5,967 nt of DNA from Ignavibacteriales bacterium (GCA_027080245.1 JALWSN010000305.1:1-5967); one strand, 5' to 3'. Shown: positions 1 to 5,063, counted from the stretch's first letter. Numbers and translations are program-made. Notes: a model not told the origin generated them from the sequence alone.

Positions 1-690
1 GCCAAGTTCCATTACGGTCTTTTTTAGATTTTCGCCGGAAAGTTTTGCCACGTTTTTACCCGCGTTTTCGCTGCCCGTTAAAGTTGCCGCTTTGACGTAG
101 GGATTGTCGATTATTCGCTGAACTTTACCCGAGCTAATTAAAAAGGATTGAAAAACGCCATCGGGGAAGCCAGCTTCGGTAAAAATGTTTTCAATTGCCA
201 GAGCGCAGCCGGAGACGTTCGAAGCGTGTTTAAGAACGCCAACGTTGCCCGCCATTAAAGCCGGCGCGGCGAAGCGGAAGACTTGCCAGAAAGGAAAATT
301 CCACGGCATTACCGCAAGCACAATTCCCAAAGGGTCAAACTGGACGTAACTTTCCGAAGCGTCGGTAGTTACTACTTCCTGGCTGAGCATTAACCGGGCA
401 TTGTCGGCGTAATATTCGCAAACCCAGGCGCATTTTTCGGCCTCGGATTCCCCTTGTTTAATGGGCTTTCCCATTTCTTGCGCCATTAGTTTGCCGAATT
501 CCGTTTTACGGGTTCTTAGAATATTTGCGGCGTTGCGCATTAAGTTTGCTCTTGTTGTAAAGTCGGTTTCCCGCCATTGTAAAAAAGCCGAATTAGCTTT
601 TTTCAATCGTTCGTCAATTTGTTCATTGCTTAGTTCCTCAAAAGTTTTTACTAATTCTTCTGTAGCGGGGTTAATTGTTTGAAGCGCCAT
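1..690 (-). CDS. NAD(P)-dependent succinate-semialdehyde dehydrogenase, Sad/GabD1 type (C-terminal half missing)
   Basis: This is the first 230 codons of an aldehyde dehydrogenase that runs off the left edge. Members of this family are about 455-490 residues and oxidise succinate semialdehyde to succinate in the cytoplasm, in the GABA and 4-hydroxybutyrate routes. Visible motifs are PWNFPFWQ at residues 129-136 (with the conserved Asn), LKHASN at 152-157 (cofactor-binding Lys), TGSENAG at 205-211 (Rossmann turn) and MELG at 227-230, whose Glu228 is the expected general base. The catalytic Cys lies outside the window. The N-terminal INPAT, the EMGKPIKQ stretch and the KHASN form resemble E. 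coli Sad (YneI) more than GabD. The ATG at 690 is supported by GGAGAGG seven bases upstream. It is divergent from the sigma factor gene. The family is certain; the exact substrate is inferred, since related enzymes accept other semialdehydes. Confidence 0.9.
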   Translation of the reverse strand, partial: MALQTINPATEELVKTFEELSNEQIDERLKKANSAFLQWRETDFTTRANLMRNAANILRTRKTEFGKLMAQEMGKPIKQGESEAEKCAWVCEYYADNARLMLSQEVVTTDASESYVQFDPLGIVLAVMPWNFPFWQVFRFAAPALMAGNVGVLKHASNVSGCALAIENIFTEAGFPDGVFQSFLISSGKVQRIIDNPYVKAATLTGSENAGKNVAKLSGENLKKTVMELG

Positions 691-697
691 TTTAATT

Positions 698-704
698 CCT
701 CTCC
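698..704 (-). promoter_or_regulatory. Ribosome binding site of the aldehyde dehydrogenase gene
   Basis: On the minus strand this reads GGAGAGG, followed by seven bases and the ATG at 690. It is a good Shine-Dalgarno match at standard spacing and fixes the start codon. Confidence 0.75.
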
Positions 705-762
705 ATTTAATTTTTAAATCCCTGATTTCAAATTACTTTAAGCCGAACAAATATTCAATAAA

Positions 763-807
763 CGATATTTTACAATGCTAAAGCATTGGGGAAACACTGT
801 AAAATCG
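763..807. promoter_or_regulatory. Composite palindrome in the divergent promoter region
   Basis: Outer arms ATTTTACA (767-774) and TGTAAAAT (798-805) are perfect inverted copies. They extend to CG at both ends (763-764 and 806-807) if a two-base bulge is allowed. A second hairpin, CAATGCT (773-779) with AGCATTG (782-788), sits off-centre inside and shares two bases with the left arm. A run of six G follows at 807-812. The element lies 72 bases from each of the two divergent start codons, so it suits a shared operator better than a terminator, because no transcript should end here. The binding protein is unknown; autoregulation by the adjacent sigma system is possible but not shown. Confidence 0.5.
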
Positions 808-830
808 GGGGGTTTATTATTCCGGCGTAA

Positions 831-859
831 TTGATTTTTTAGAGGCTTAATTTTACTTT
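831..859 (+). promoter_or_regulatory. Possible promoter of the sigma/anti-sigma operon
   Basis: TTGATT (831-836) and TACTTT (854-859) are separated by 17 bases and lie about 20 bases before the ATG of the sigma gene. They are weak matches to a housekeeping -35/-10 pair in AT-rich DNA, so this is a guess. ECF genes are often also self-transcribed, and I could not recognise an ECF-type promoter with confidence. Confidence 0.25.
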
Positions 860-879
860 TAGATAATCAAATAAAAATA

Positions 880-1464
880 ATGAAGCAAGTGGGAAAGTAC
901 AGCAACTTAGACGACAGCGAATTAATCAGGAAAATTTCTAAGTACGATTCAAGAGCTTTGGAAGAGCTTTACGATAGGTATTCCCCTCTGCTGTACACTT
1001 TAATCAAGAAGATTGTTCCGGACGATTTAACAGCCTCCAATATTTTAGTTGAAGTATTTACAATCATCTGGCGGAAGATTGACAAATATAATTTTCGAGC
1101 GGATTCTCCTTACACATGGATTGTAACTTTGGCGCGCAACAGAGCCATTGATTCGCTAAGGCGAACGCGTTCGCTACACGAAACGAATTATTACAACGAC
1201 GAATTCGAAGATTATTTTGTGTTGCCCACGTTAGCTGAACCTATTGATAATATTGATCTTAGGACAGCCGCCAATATTAAACCCTCGATGGAAAAGGCGC
1301 TTGAGAAGCTAACCGATTCGCAAAAGTACGTGATTCATCTTGCTTATTACGAAGGCTACACAATAAAAGAAATAGCGGAAAAATTAAATATTCCCGTTGA
1401 AGCGGTAAGAAAAAAAATCAACACCACTGTTCACAATCTAAGGGATTTACTTCTTTCGGGGTAA
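880..1464 (+). CDS. RNA polymerase sigma factor, ECF (sigma-70) family
   Basis: This encodes a 194-residue ECF sigma factor, the usual size for the group, which redirects RNA polymerase in response to a signal. Region 2 spans about residues 25-96, from LEELYDRYSPLLY through the -10-recognition stretch PYTWIVTLARNRAIDSLRR. Region 4 spans about 141-192 with the helix-turn-helix YTIKEIAEKLNIPVEAVRKK. No region 3 or 1.1 is present. The linker between them (96-140) is acidic and rather long. The canonical TVKSR of the recognition helix is replaced by AVRKK. The ATG at 880 is the only start: an in-frame stop lies at 832-834 and no other ATG intervenes. There is no clear Shine-Dalgarno sequence. The anti-sigma gene follows after 6 bases, so the two are one operon. 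The RskA-type partner suggests a SigK-like group; target genes are unknown. Confidence 0.95.
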   Translation: MKQVGKYSNLDDSELIRKISKYDSRALEELYDRYSPLLYTLIKKIVPDDLTASNILVEVFTIIWRKIDKYNFRADSPYTWIVTLARNRAIDSLRRTRSLHETNYYNDEFEDYFVLPTLAEPIDNIDLRTAANIKPSMEKALEKLTDSQKYVIHLAYYEGYTIKEIAEKLNIPVEAVRKKINTTVHNLRDLLLSG

Positions 1465-1470
1465 GCGCTA

Positions 1471-2505
1471 ATGGCAAACGATAATCAAATAAAAGAGATG
1501 ATTAGCGCCTTTGCGGCAGGCTGCATGGATCAGGAAAATTTCATTCAGTTCAAAGAATATTTATTGAAAGGAGGAGATTTACCCAGACGGGAATTAGGCG
1601 AGCTTCAAAACACTGTTGCGTTAATTCCAATAATACTTCAACAGGAAAAACCGCAGGCAGAAATCAAGAAAAAAGTTGCCAAAAGGTTGATTGATTTACA
1701 GGATGAAATAAAGGAAAAAATTAAGGCTCAAAAAATAAAAGAGACGCTTGCCAAAGAAGAGGCGGCGCGAACGGCTGAGGAAGAGGTGCATTTCGACGAA
1801 GTAACTCCAATATTAACGACGAAAGAAATAACCGAATCTATTAGGCAATCGAAAAAGCAAAAGACTAAACTCCCTAATACTATTAACAGGAGCGGACAAG
1901 CATCTTCCGCGATTAAAAGAAAAGCAGAGCATACCGAAACGGGAGGTAAATCTTCCAAATTAACAACTTCCTTTTTAATTGCCGCAATACTCTTTTTGTT
2001 TGCGGCGGCGGGAATTTATTTGTTCTTGGGGCACGAAGTAAAAAATCTTAATAAAAGAATAGCCTCGTTAAACAAGGAAATGAACAAGTTAAAGAAAGAA
2101 CTACTGGCAAACAAAAAAGAAGTTAGTGATTACAAGCAGTTATTGAAATTTTTAATGAACGGGAAAATGGCGGTGATTGAATTAACGGGGGGCAAGAACT
2201 ATCCAAAAGCTCGCGGGAGGCTTTATTTTTCTTACGAAACGGGAGACGGCGCTCTGATTCTGGAAAACCCGCCTAAGGTTAAAGAAGACGAGGCTTACCA
2301 ATTGTGGCTGGTTACGCAGGGTAAATCAATTTCGTTAGACGTCCTGCCGCCAAACAACATTCGCAAATATTATTTTGTGTTTAACATACCGCGCCTGCCC
2401 CAATCCAAAATACAATTATTCCGCATTACCAACGAACCTAAAGCCGGGTCGGTAATTCCCCTTGGCAATACATTGTTATTTGGAACTTTTACCAAGACGG
2501 AATAA
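1471..2505 (+). CDS. Membrane-anchored anti-sigma factor with RskA-like C-terminal domain
   Basis: This encodes 344 residues that should hold the preceding sigma factor inactive at the inner face of the membrane. Residues 1-65 look like an anti-sigma domain: ISAFAAGCMDQENFIQFKEYL is the pattern that in RskA proteins contacts sigma. It has no HxxxCxxC zinc motif, so it is of the non-zinc kind. Residues 70-165 form a Lys/Glu-rich, probably flexible cytoplasmic linker. A single membrane helix lies at about 167-187, followed by a likely coiled coil (190-228). The outer RskA domain covers about 230-342 and shows YQLWLV (276-281) and NEPKAGSVIPLG (321-332), the family's conserved end. Release would be expected through regulated proteolysis, by analogy with other RskA proteins. 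Translation is probably coupled to the sigma gene; no strong Shine-Dalgarno sequence is seen. Met10 is an alternative start. Confidence 0.9.
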   Translation: MANDNQIKEMISAFAAGCMDQENFIQFKEYLLKGGDLPRRELGELQNTVALIPIILQQEKPQAEIKKKVAKRLIDLQDEIKEKIKAQKIKETLAKEEAARTAEEEVHFDEVTPILTTKEITESIRQSKKQKTKLPNTINRSGQASSAIKRKAEHTETGGKSSKLTTSFLIAAILFLFAAAGIYLFLGHEVKNLNKRIASLNKEMNKLKKELLANKKEVSDYKQLLKFLMNGKMAVIELTGGKNYPKARGRLYFSYETGDGALILENPPKVKEDEAYQLWLVTQGKSISLDVLPPNNIRKYYFVFNIPRLPQSKIQLFRITNEPKAGSVIPLGNTLLFGTFTKTE

Positions 2506-2509
2506 AATT

Positions 2510-3013
2510 TCATTCTTTCAAAATAAAACCAATTCCAAGAAATAAAATTAGTTCCCGCCAATAGGATGTAATGATCAGTCCGATATTATTGATGTATTTA
2601 ATAGTCAAACTTTTTTCGGTCAATAATACCGCGGCAAAACAAGCAATTAATAGCAGCGCTGCCGCGACAAGTAATTTTTTAAATTTGGGTTTGTCGATTG
2701 AAATCAGAAAAAATATTACTGCCGGAATAATTAAGTAAGTTGGCAAAAACAAAGCGTTTTTGTTTAATATTAAAAATTGCTGGGGAATGAATAAAATCAA
2801 ACCAGTGAAGAACAAAAACACCGAAAGGAAAAGTCCTTCCTTGCGTGTTTGCCCAAATGAAAGAAATAAGTAAAAAGGGGAAAGCGTGAGAAGGATTAGC
2901 CCTATTAAATAAGGTGAATCCGAAGTTAGGAAATTTAAGGAATGGGAAAGCAAAGCTATTCCAAGGGAAATAAGGACAATGCCCGGGAAAATATTGTAAA
3001 GCTTAGTTTTCAA
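2510..3013 (-). CDS. Hypothetical six-helix membrane protein, TTG start
   Basis: I do not recognise a named family. The 167-residue product is almost entirely hydrophobic, with likely membrane helices at about 6-29, 33-53, 60-80, 87-106, 112-131 and 143-165. The only notable charged loop is QTRKEG (55-60). The first two helices have the GIVLISLGIALL rhythm seen in small DUF5668/LiaF-type membrane domains, and the middle of the neighbouring PspC protein has a similar feel, so a common envelope role is possible. The TTG start at 3013 is supported by AAAGGA seven bases upstream and overlaps the end of the pspC-like gene by 11 bases, which implies translational coupling. It is the last gene of the operon. 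Its stop codon is 4 bases from the stop of the convergent anti-sigma gene, leaving no room for a terminator between them. Confidence 0.75.
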   Translation of the reverse strand: MKTKLYNIFPGIVLISLGIALLSHSLNFLTSDSPYLIGLILLTLSPFYLFLSFGQTRKEGLFLSVFLFFTGLILFIPQQFLILNKNALFLPTYLIIPAVIFFLISIDKPKFKKLLVAAALLLIACFAAVLLTEKSLTIKYINNIGLIITSYWRELILFLGIGFILKE

Positions 3014-3641
3014 CGCTTAATCCTTTTATTAAAAAATAAACCAACAAATAAACCAAAATGCCAAACCCAAATGTTACAAATGAAAATATTACCCAGAACA
3101 TTCTAAGAGCGTGAACGCTTAAGCCGGAATATTTTGCAAGGAAAAGGTTAACGCCGAGGAATTTTTTTTGATTAAAATTCGGAGTCGTTAAATTGCCCTT
3201 ATTGGTAAGGGCAAGCGCCTTTACAATGTAGAAAATGCCTATGGTTATTAGGGAAAGAGAGATTAGCGCTTCAGGCGGAAGAGCAAACCAATTAACAAAG
3301 TTTAGCAAAGGACTTTCGAGGAATAACAAAGCGCCGGAGAGAAAAATTAGAGTTAAACCAATTAAATAGTTAAAGTCAAAATTAACGTTGATTACATCGG
3401 CTTTTCCTTTTGGCAAAAAAAGAACCGCAAGGAAATAAAGAAGAATTCCTAACCCAGCCGGCAAAGCAAGTAAAATAAAAATCAAACGAACCCAGAAGGC
3501 TTCAACCTCAAGGTAATCTGCAATGCCGGCGCAAACGCCCGCGATAATTTTGCCTGAATTAGATTTTGCCAGTTTCTTTTTAATTTGGGTAACGTTGTCT
3601 GGTTGTTGCGGAGTTGAGTTTGTTTCTGAAGGATTCTTCAC
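3003..3641 (-). CDS. PspC-domain membrane protein with a probable second, degenerate PspC copy
   Basis: This 212-residue inner-membrane protein has a PspC domain at residues 21-79: KKLAKSNSGKIIAGVCAGIA, then an Arg (R52) opening a membrane helix and LPKG closing it. PspC proteins sense or relay envelope stress, but many bacterial copies are uncharacterised. Two further hydrophobic segments lie at about 92-109 and 123-145, with a DUF5668-like feel. Residues 159-207 resemble the first domain again: KKFLGV, AKY, an Arg (R180) before the helix, then GILVYLL and FLIKG. The Gly-rich GVCAG turn is lost there, so the repeat is degenerate. The GTG at 3641 is the chosen start; no ATG precedes the domain. 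It begins 5 bases after the cyclo-ligase stop with no clear Shine-Dalgarno sequence, so coupling is likely. No phage-shock pspA or pspB is present in the window. Confidence 0.88.
   Translation of the reverse strand: MKNPSETNSTPQQPDNVTQIKKKLAKSNSGKIIAGVCAGIADYLEVEAFWVRLIFILLALPAGLGILLYFLAVLFLPKGKADVINVNFDFNYLIGLTLIFLSGALLFLESPLLNFVNWFALPPEALISLSLITIGIFYIVKALALTNKGNLTTPNFNQKKFLGVNLFLAKYSGLSVHALRMFWVIFSFVTFGFGILVYLLVYFLIKGLSVEN
3021..3026 (-). promoter_or_regulatory. Ribosome binding site supporting a TTG start
   Basis: On the minus strand this reads AAAGGA, seven bases before the TTG at 3013 and inside the end of the upstream PspC gene. It decides the start of the hypothetical six-helix protein, since no ATG is available near the N-terminus. 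Confidence 0.6.
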
Positions 3642-3646
3642 TTTTA

Positions 3647-4240
3647 TTAAAAGGCTGATTGGTTCAAAGTGTTTATTACTCTCAGCTCTGTAACTATTTT
3701 GTCCACTCGCATGTCGGAGGGAGTGGACTCGATGGCGTCGAACAATTGGAATTCAAAGGCAAGAACGAACTTAGGAGCGTAAATGTTTTTAAGCAGTTTG
3801 TCGTAATAGCCTCCACCGTAACCAATCCGGTGTCCGTGAACGGAAGCCGCAACTGCTGGGACAATGATTAAATCAATGTCGTTAAGGTTGTCGTCGATTC
3901 CGGCGTTTGGTTCAAAATAGCCTTCGTCGTTTTTTACCAAATCGTGCCAGCCACGGAAAGCTCCCCGCCAGAATGTTTTTGTCGCCGTATTAAGTTTAGG
4001 AACAATAATCGATTTCCCCCAGCTTTCCATCAGGTTAATCAACATGCGAGTGTTAACCTCGCCCTGCCTGCTTGAGATGTAACAATGAACTGTTTGAGCT
4101 TCAACGAATTCGTCAAGATTAGTCAGCCGCTTAATTATTTGTTCCGTTTTTTTTGCTATTTCCCCTTCGGAAATTTCCTTACGCCTTTCCAGAACAATTT
4201 TTCTCGCCTCAGATTTTGGTATTAGGGTTTTTACTCTCAC
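3647..4240 (-). CDS. 5-formyltetrahydrofolate cyclo-ligase (methenyl-THF synthetase)
   Basis: The 197-residue cytoplasmic enzyme converts 5-formyltetrahydrofolate and ATP to 5,10-methenyltetrahydrofolate, rescuing a folate side product back into one-carbon metabolism. The length is typical. The N-terminal KSEARKIVLERRKEIS (9-24) matches the family's basic opening helix. EVNT (61-64) corresponds to the conserved EVDT. The signature GHRIGYGGGYYDKLL at 136-150 is the ATP/folate-binding glycine loop, and DMRVDKIVTE (176-185) is the conserved C-terminal block, where the usual PHD begins SD instead. The start is GTG at 4240: an in-frame TAA lies about 30 bases upstream and no ATG intervenes, and the family's N-terminus starts here. 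It is the first gene of a minus-strand operon with the PspC-like and six-helix proteins. Known names for this family are fthC, fau or ygfA. Confidence 0.95.
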   Translation of the reverse strand: MRVKTLIPKSEARKIVLERRKEISEGEIAKKTEQIIKRLTNLDEFVEAQTVHCYISSRQGEVNTRMLINLMESWGKSIIVPKLNTATKTFWRGAFRGWHDLVKNDEGYFEPNAGIDDNLNDIDLIIVPAVAASVHGHRIGYGGGYYDKLLKNIYAPKFVLAFEFQLFDAIESTPSDMRVDKIVTELRVINTLNQSAF

Positions 4241-4280
4241 GGCCTTTTGAGTTAAATAAATAAAAAAGATTTAGACTTTT

Positions 4281-4308
4281 AAAATAGTTATTAGAATAAT
4301 ATTAACAA
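4281..4308 (-). promoter_or_regulatory. Possible promoter of the cyclo-ligase operon
   Basis: On the minus strand TTGTTA (4308-4303) and TATTTT (4286-4281) are 16 bases apart and about 40 bases upstream of the GTG. The match is modest and the DNA is very AT-rich, so confidence is low. If correct, the hairpin at 4348-4396 would lie outside this transcript. Confidence 0.25.
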
Positions 4309-4347
4309 AAGAAATAAACAGAGAGTTCTAAAAAAACTGCGTGTCGA

Positions 4348-4396
4348 ACATTTCTGCCCAAAATTCATTGCGATTCAATTTGTTTTGGACAGATGT
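4348..4396 (-). other. Long imperfect hairpin, possible RNA leader or small RNA on the minus strand
   Basis: Arms CTGCCCAAAA (4354-4363) and TTTTGGACAG (4383-4392) pair over ten positions. ACAT (4348-4351) and ATGT (4393-4396) extend the stem after a two-base bulge, and ATTG/CAAT (4367-4370 with 4376-4379) cap it with a five-base loop. The single mismatch is C-A on the plus strand but a G-U wobble in minus-strand RNA, so the structure is complete only if transcribed toward the cyclo-ligase operon, about 108 bases away. No U-run follows directly, so it is not a simple terminator. The class of RNA is unknown. Confidence 0.4.
4354..4396. repeat. Diverged direct repeat, copy 1
   Basis: This 43-base stretch matches 4652-4694 without gaps at 32 positions by hand count, including the shared block ATTCAATTT, a TTTT four bases before the end block, and AGATGT at the end. 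Copy 1 is the one that folds into the hairpin; copy 2 lost the pairing arm. A GTTC followed closely by TAAAA precedes both copies at nearly the same distance (4325 and 4625), so the duplicated unit may be about 70 bases. Confidence 0.4.
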
Positions 4397-4538
4397 GTAA
4401 GAATAAATTAAAGAGTTATTTTTTTACAGCTACCTTGTGATTATTGAATAAATTTTGGGGAAAGGGTTGGGAATAAATCAGTAAAAAGCTTTGAAAGCAG
4501 TACCCTTTCAATCAATGTAGTTTTAGTCATAGTTCATT

Positions 4539-4618
4539 CCACCCCATCCCCTTTAACATTGGCGAAAATATTTCATCTCGTTGCCCTTCTCCTCGATGAG
4601 GGAAAGGGTTTTGGGTGG
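4539..4618. repeat. GC-richer inverted repeat, REP/MITE-like
   Basis: CCACCC (4539-4544) pairs with GGGTGG (4613-4618), and CCCTTT (4549-4554) pairs with AAAGGG (4603-4608), around symmetric four-base internal loops. A competing inner hairpin, CCCTT/AAGGG (4584-4588 with 4604-4608) plus CCTC/GAGG (4591-4594 with 4598-4601), shares the right arm. The G/C-run arms stand out in a very AT-rich region and resemble the interspersed palindromic repeats common between genes in many bacteria. The 10-mer GGAAAGGGTT of the right arm recurs at 4459-4468. No transposase is nearby, so a non-autonomous or decayed element is the best reading. Confidence 0.45.
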
Positions 4619-4651
4619 GTTGTCGTTCCTAAAATATTTAAGAAAGCGCAG

Positions 4652-4694
4652 CTGTCAAAAATGAATTCAAATTCAATTTATTTTCAAAAGATGT
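4652..4694. repeat. Diverged direct repeat, copy 2
   Basis: This is the partner of 4354-4396, lying 298 bases downstream. The conserved parts are CTG at the left end, the central ATTCAATTT and AGATGT at the right end. Unlike copy 1 it cannot form the long stem, because the right arm reads TTTTCAAAAG. Confidence 0.4.
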
Positions 4695-4870
4695 AGTACC
4701 GAATTAATATTTTTTGTTAAAGAGAAACTTTAAATTAGTTTAACTTTTAACGAGAATTTTTAAACTATTCACTAATAGCAGAAGTTTGTTAAAAACAAGA
4801 TTTAAAATGTCCATTAAATTTTGTAACTTAAAATTAGAATTTGTTCCTTCTCGAAAAATAAATTAAAAAA

Positions 4871-4878
4871 TAAGGAGG
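4871..4878 (+). promoter_or_regulatory. Strong ribosome binding site of the small membrane gene
   Basis: TAAGGAGG is a near-perfect Shine-Dalgarno sequence, five bases before the ATG at 4884. It is the best ribosome binding site in the window and the main reason to accept the short reading frame as a gene. Confidence 0.8.
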
Positions 4879-4883
4879 ACACT

Positions 4884-5063
4884 ATGAATCAAGGCGGTTA
4901 CATTGTTGGATGGGGGACGCTCTCGTTAATTAACGCCGGTTTAGCGCAAGCCAAGGGGCGCAATGGATTTATTTGGTGGTTGATTTCATTATTCATCGGA
5001 CCTGTTGCCACATTGTTAATTGTAGTTTTACCCGATTTGAGAGAGAATCAGAGCGACCTTTGA
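4884..5063 (+). CDS. Small two-helix membrane protein, 59 residues
   Basis: I cannot name a characterised family. The product has two hydrophobic segments, about residues 6-21 and 29-49, joined by a polar turn AKGRNG (23-28), and a short charged tail, PDLRENQSDL (50-59). The layout of a KGR turn, a Trp-rich helix, an internal GP (39-40) and LP at the helix end recalls many unnamed small bacterial membrane proteins written as KGRSGWxWFLLGLLFGPxALL. With both ends short, the protein is essentially a membrane hairpin. The strong Shine-Dalgarno sequence and natural codon use support expression. It stands alone on the plus strand after a long AT-rich leader, and its last 16 bases overlap the 3' end of the convergent MeaB gene. 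Function is unknown; envelope or stress roles would be speculation. Confidence 0.75.
   Translation: MNQGGYIVGWGTLSLINAGLAQAKGRNGFIWWLISLFIGPVATLLIVVLPDLRENQSDL

Larger units (their letters stand above)
4241..4883. other. 643-nt divergent intergenic region without a recognised gene
   Basis: Both flanking genes point away from this stretch, so it must contain at least the promoter of the cyclo-ligase operon and that of the small membrane gene. I see no open frame of useful length with a Shine-Dalgarno sequence and no homology to a decayed protein. It holds an imperfect hairpin (4348-4396), a GC-richer inverted repeat (4539-4618), a 7-bp stem GAAAGGG/CCCTTTC (4460-4466 with 4503-4509), a diverged direct repeat (4354-4396 and 4652-4694), and an 8-bp AT palindrome (TAGTTTAA 4736-4743 with TTAAACTA 4760-4767). 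The stretch 4695-4870 is very AT-rich and otherwise featureless. Confidence 0.7.

Noticed and set aside
461..682. Plus-strand open frame of 73 codons
   Set aside because: It lies wholly inside the well-supported aldehyde dehydrogenase on the other strand and has no ribosome binding site or recognisable product.
767..820. Palindrome between the divergent genes as a transcription terminator
   Set aside because: Both flanking genes are transcribed away from it, so nothing should terminate there, and the bases after it are a G-run rather than a T-run.
1728..1958. Minus-strand open frame of 76 codons
   Set aside because: It is antisense to the Lys/Glu-rich linker of the anti-sigma factor, whose codon bias keeps the opposite strand open; no domain or ribosome binding site is seen.
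2370..2561. Minus-strand open frame of 63 codons across the convergent junction
   Set aside because: It overlaps the ends of two better genes in another frame and shows no protein-like character.
3659..3871. Plus-strand open frame of 70 codons
   Set aside because: It is a shadow of the cyclo-ligase gene, which has full family motifs on the minus strand.
4241..4460. 6S RNA upstream of the cyclo-ligase gene
   Set aside because: The gene neighbourhood invites it, but I could not find a roughly 180-base rod with a central bubble; only the short hairpin at 4348-4396 is visible.
4354..4694. Direct repeats as a CRISPR array
   Set aside because: There are only two diverged copies nearly 300 bases apart, with no regular spacers and no cas genes.
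4736..4767. AT palindrome TAGTTTAA/TTAAACTA as an operator
   Set aside because: Eight-base AT-only arms with a 16-base spacer are expected by chance in DNA this AT-rich, and nothing ties it to a promoter.
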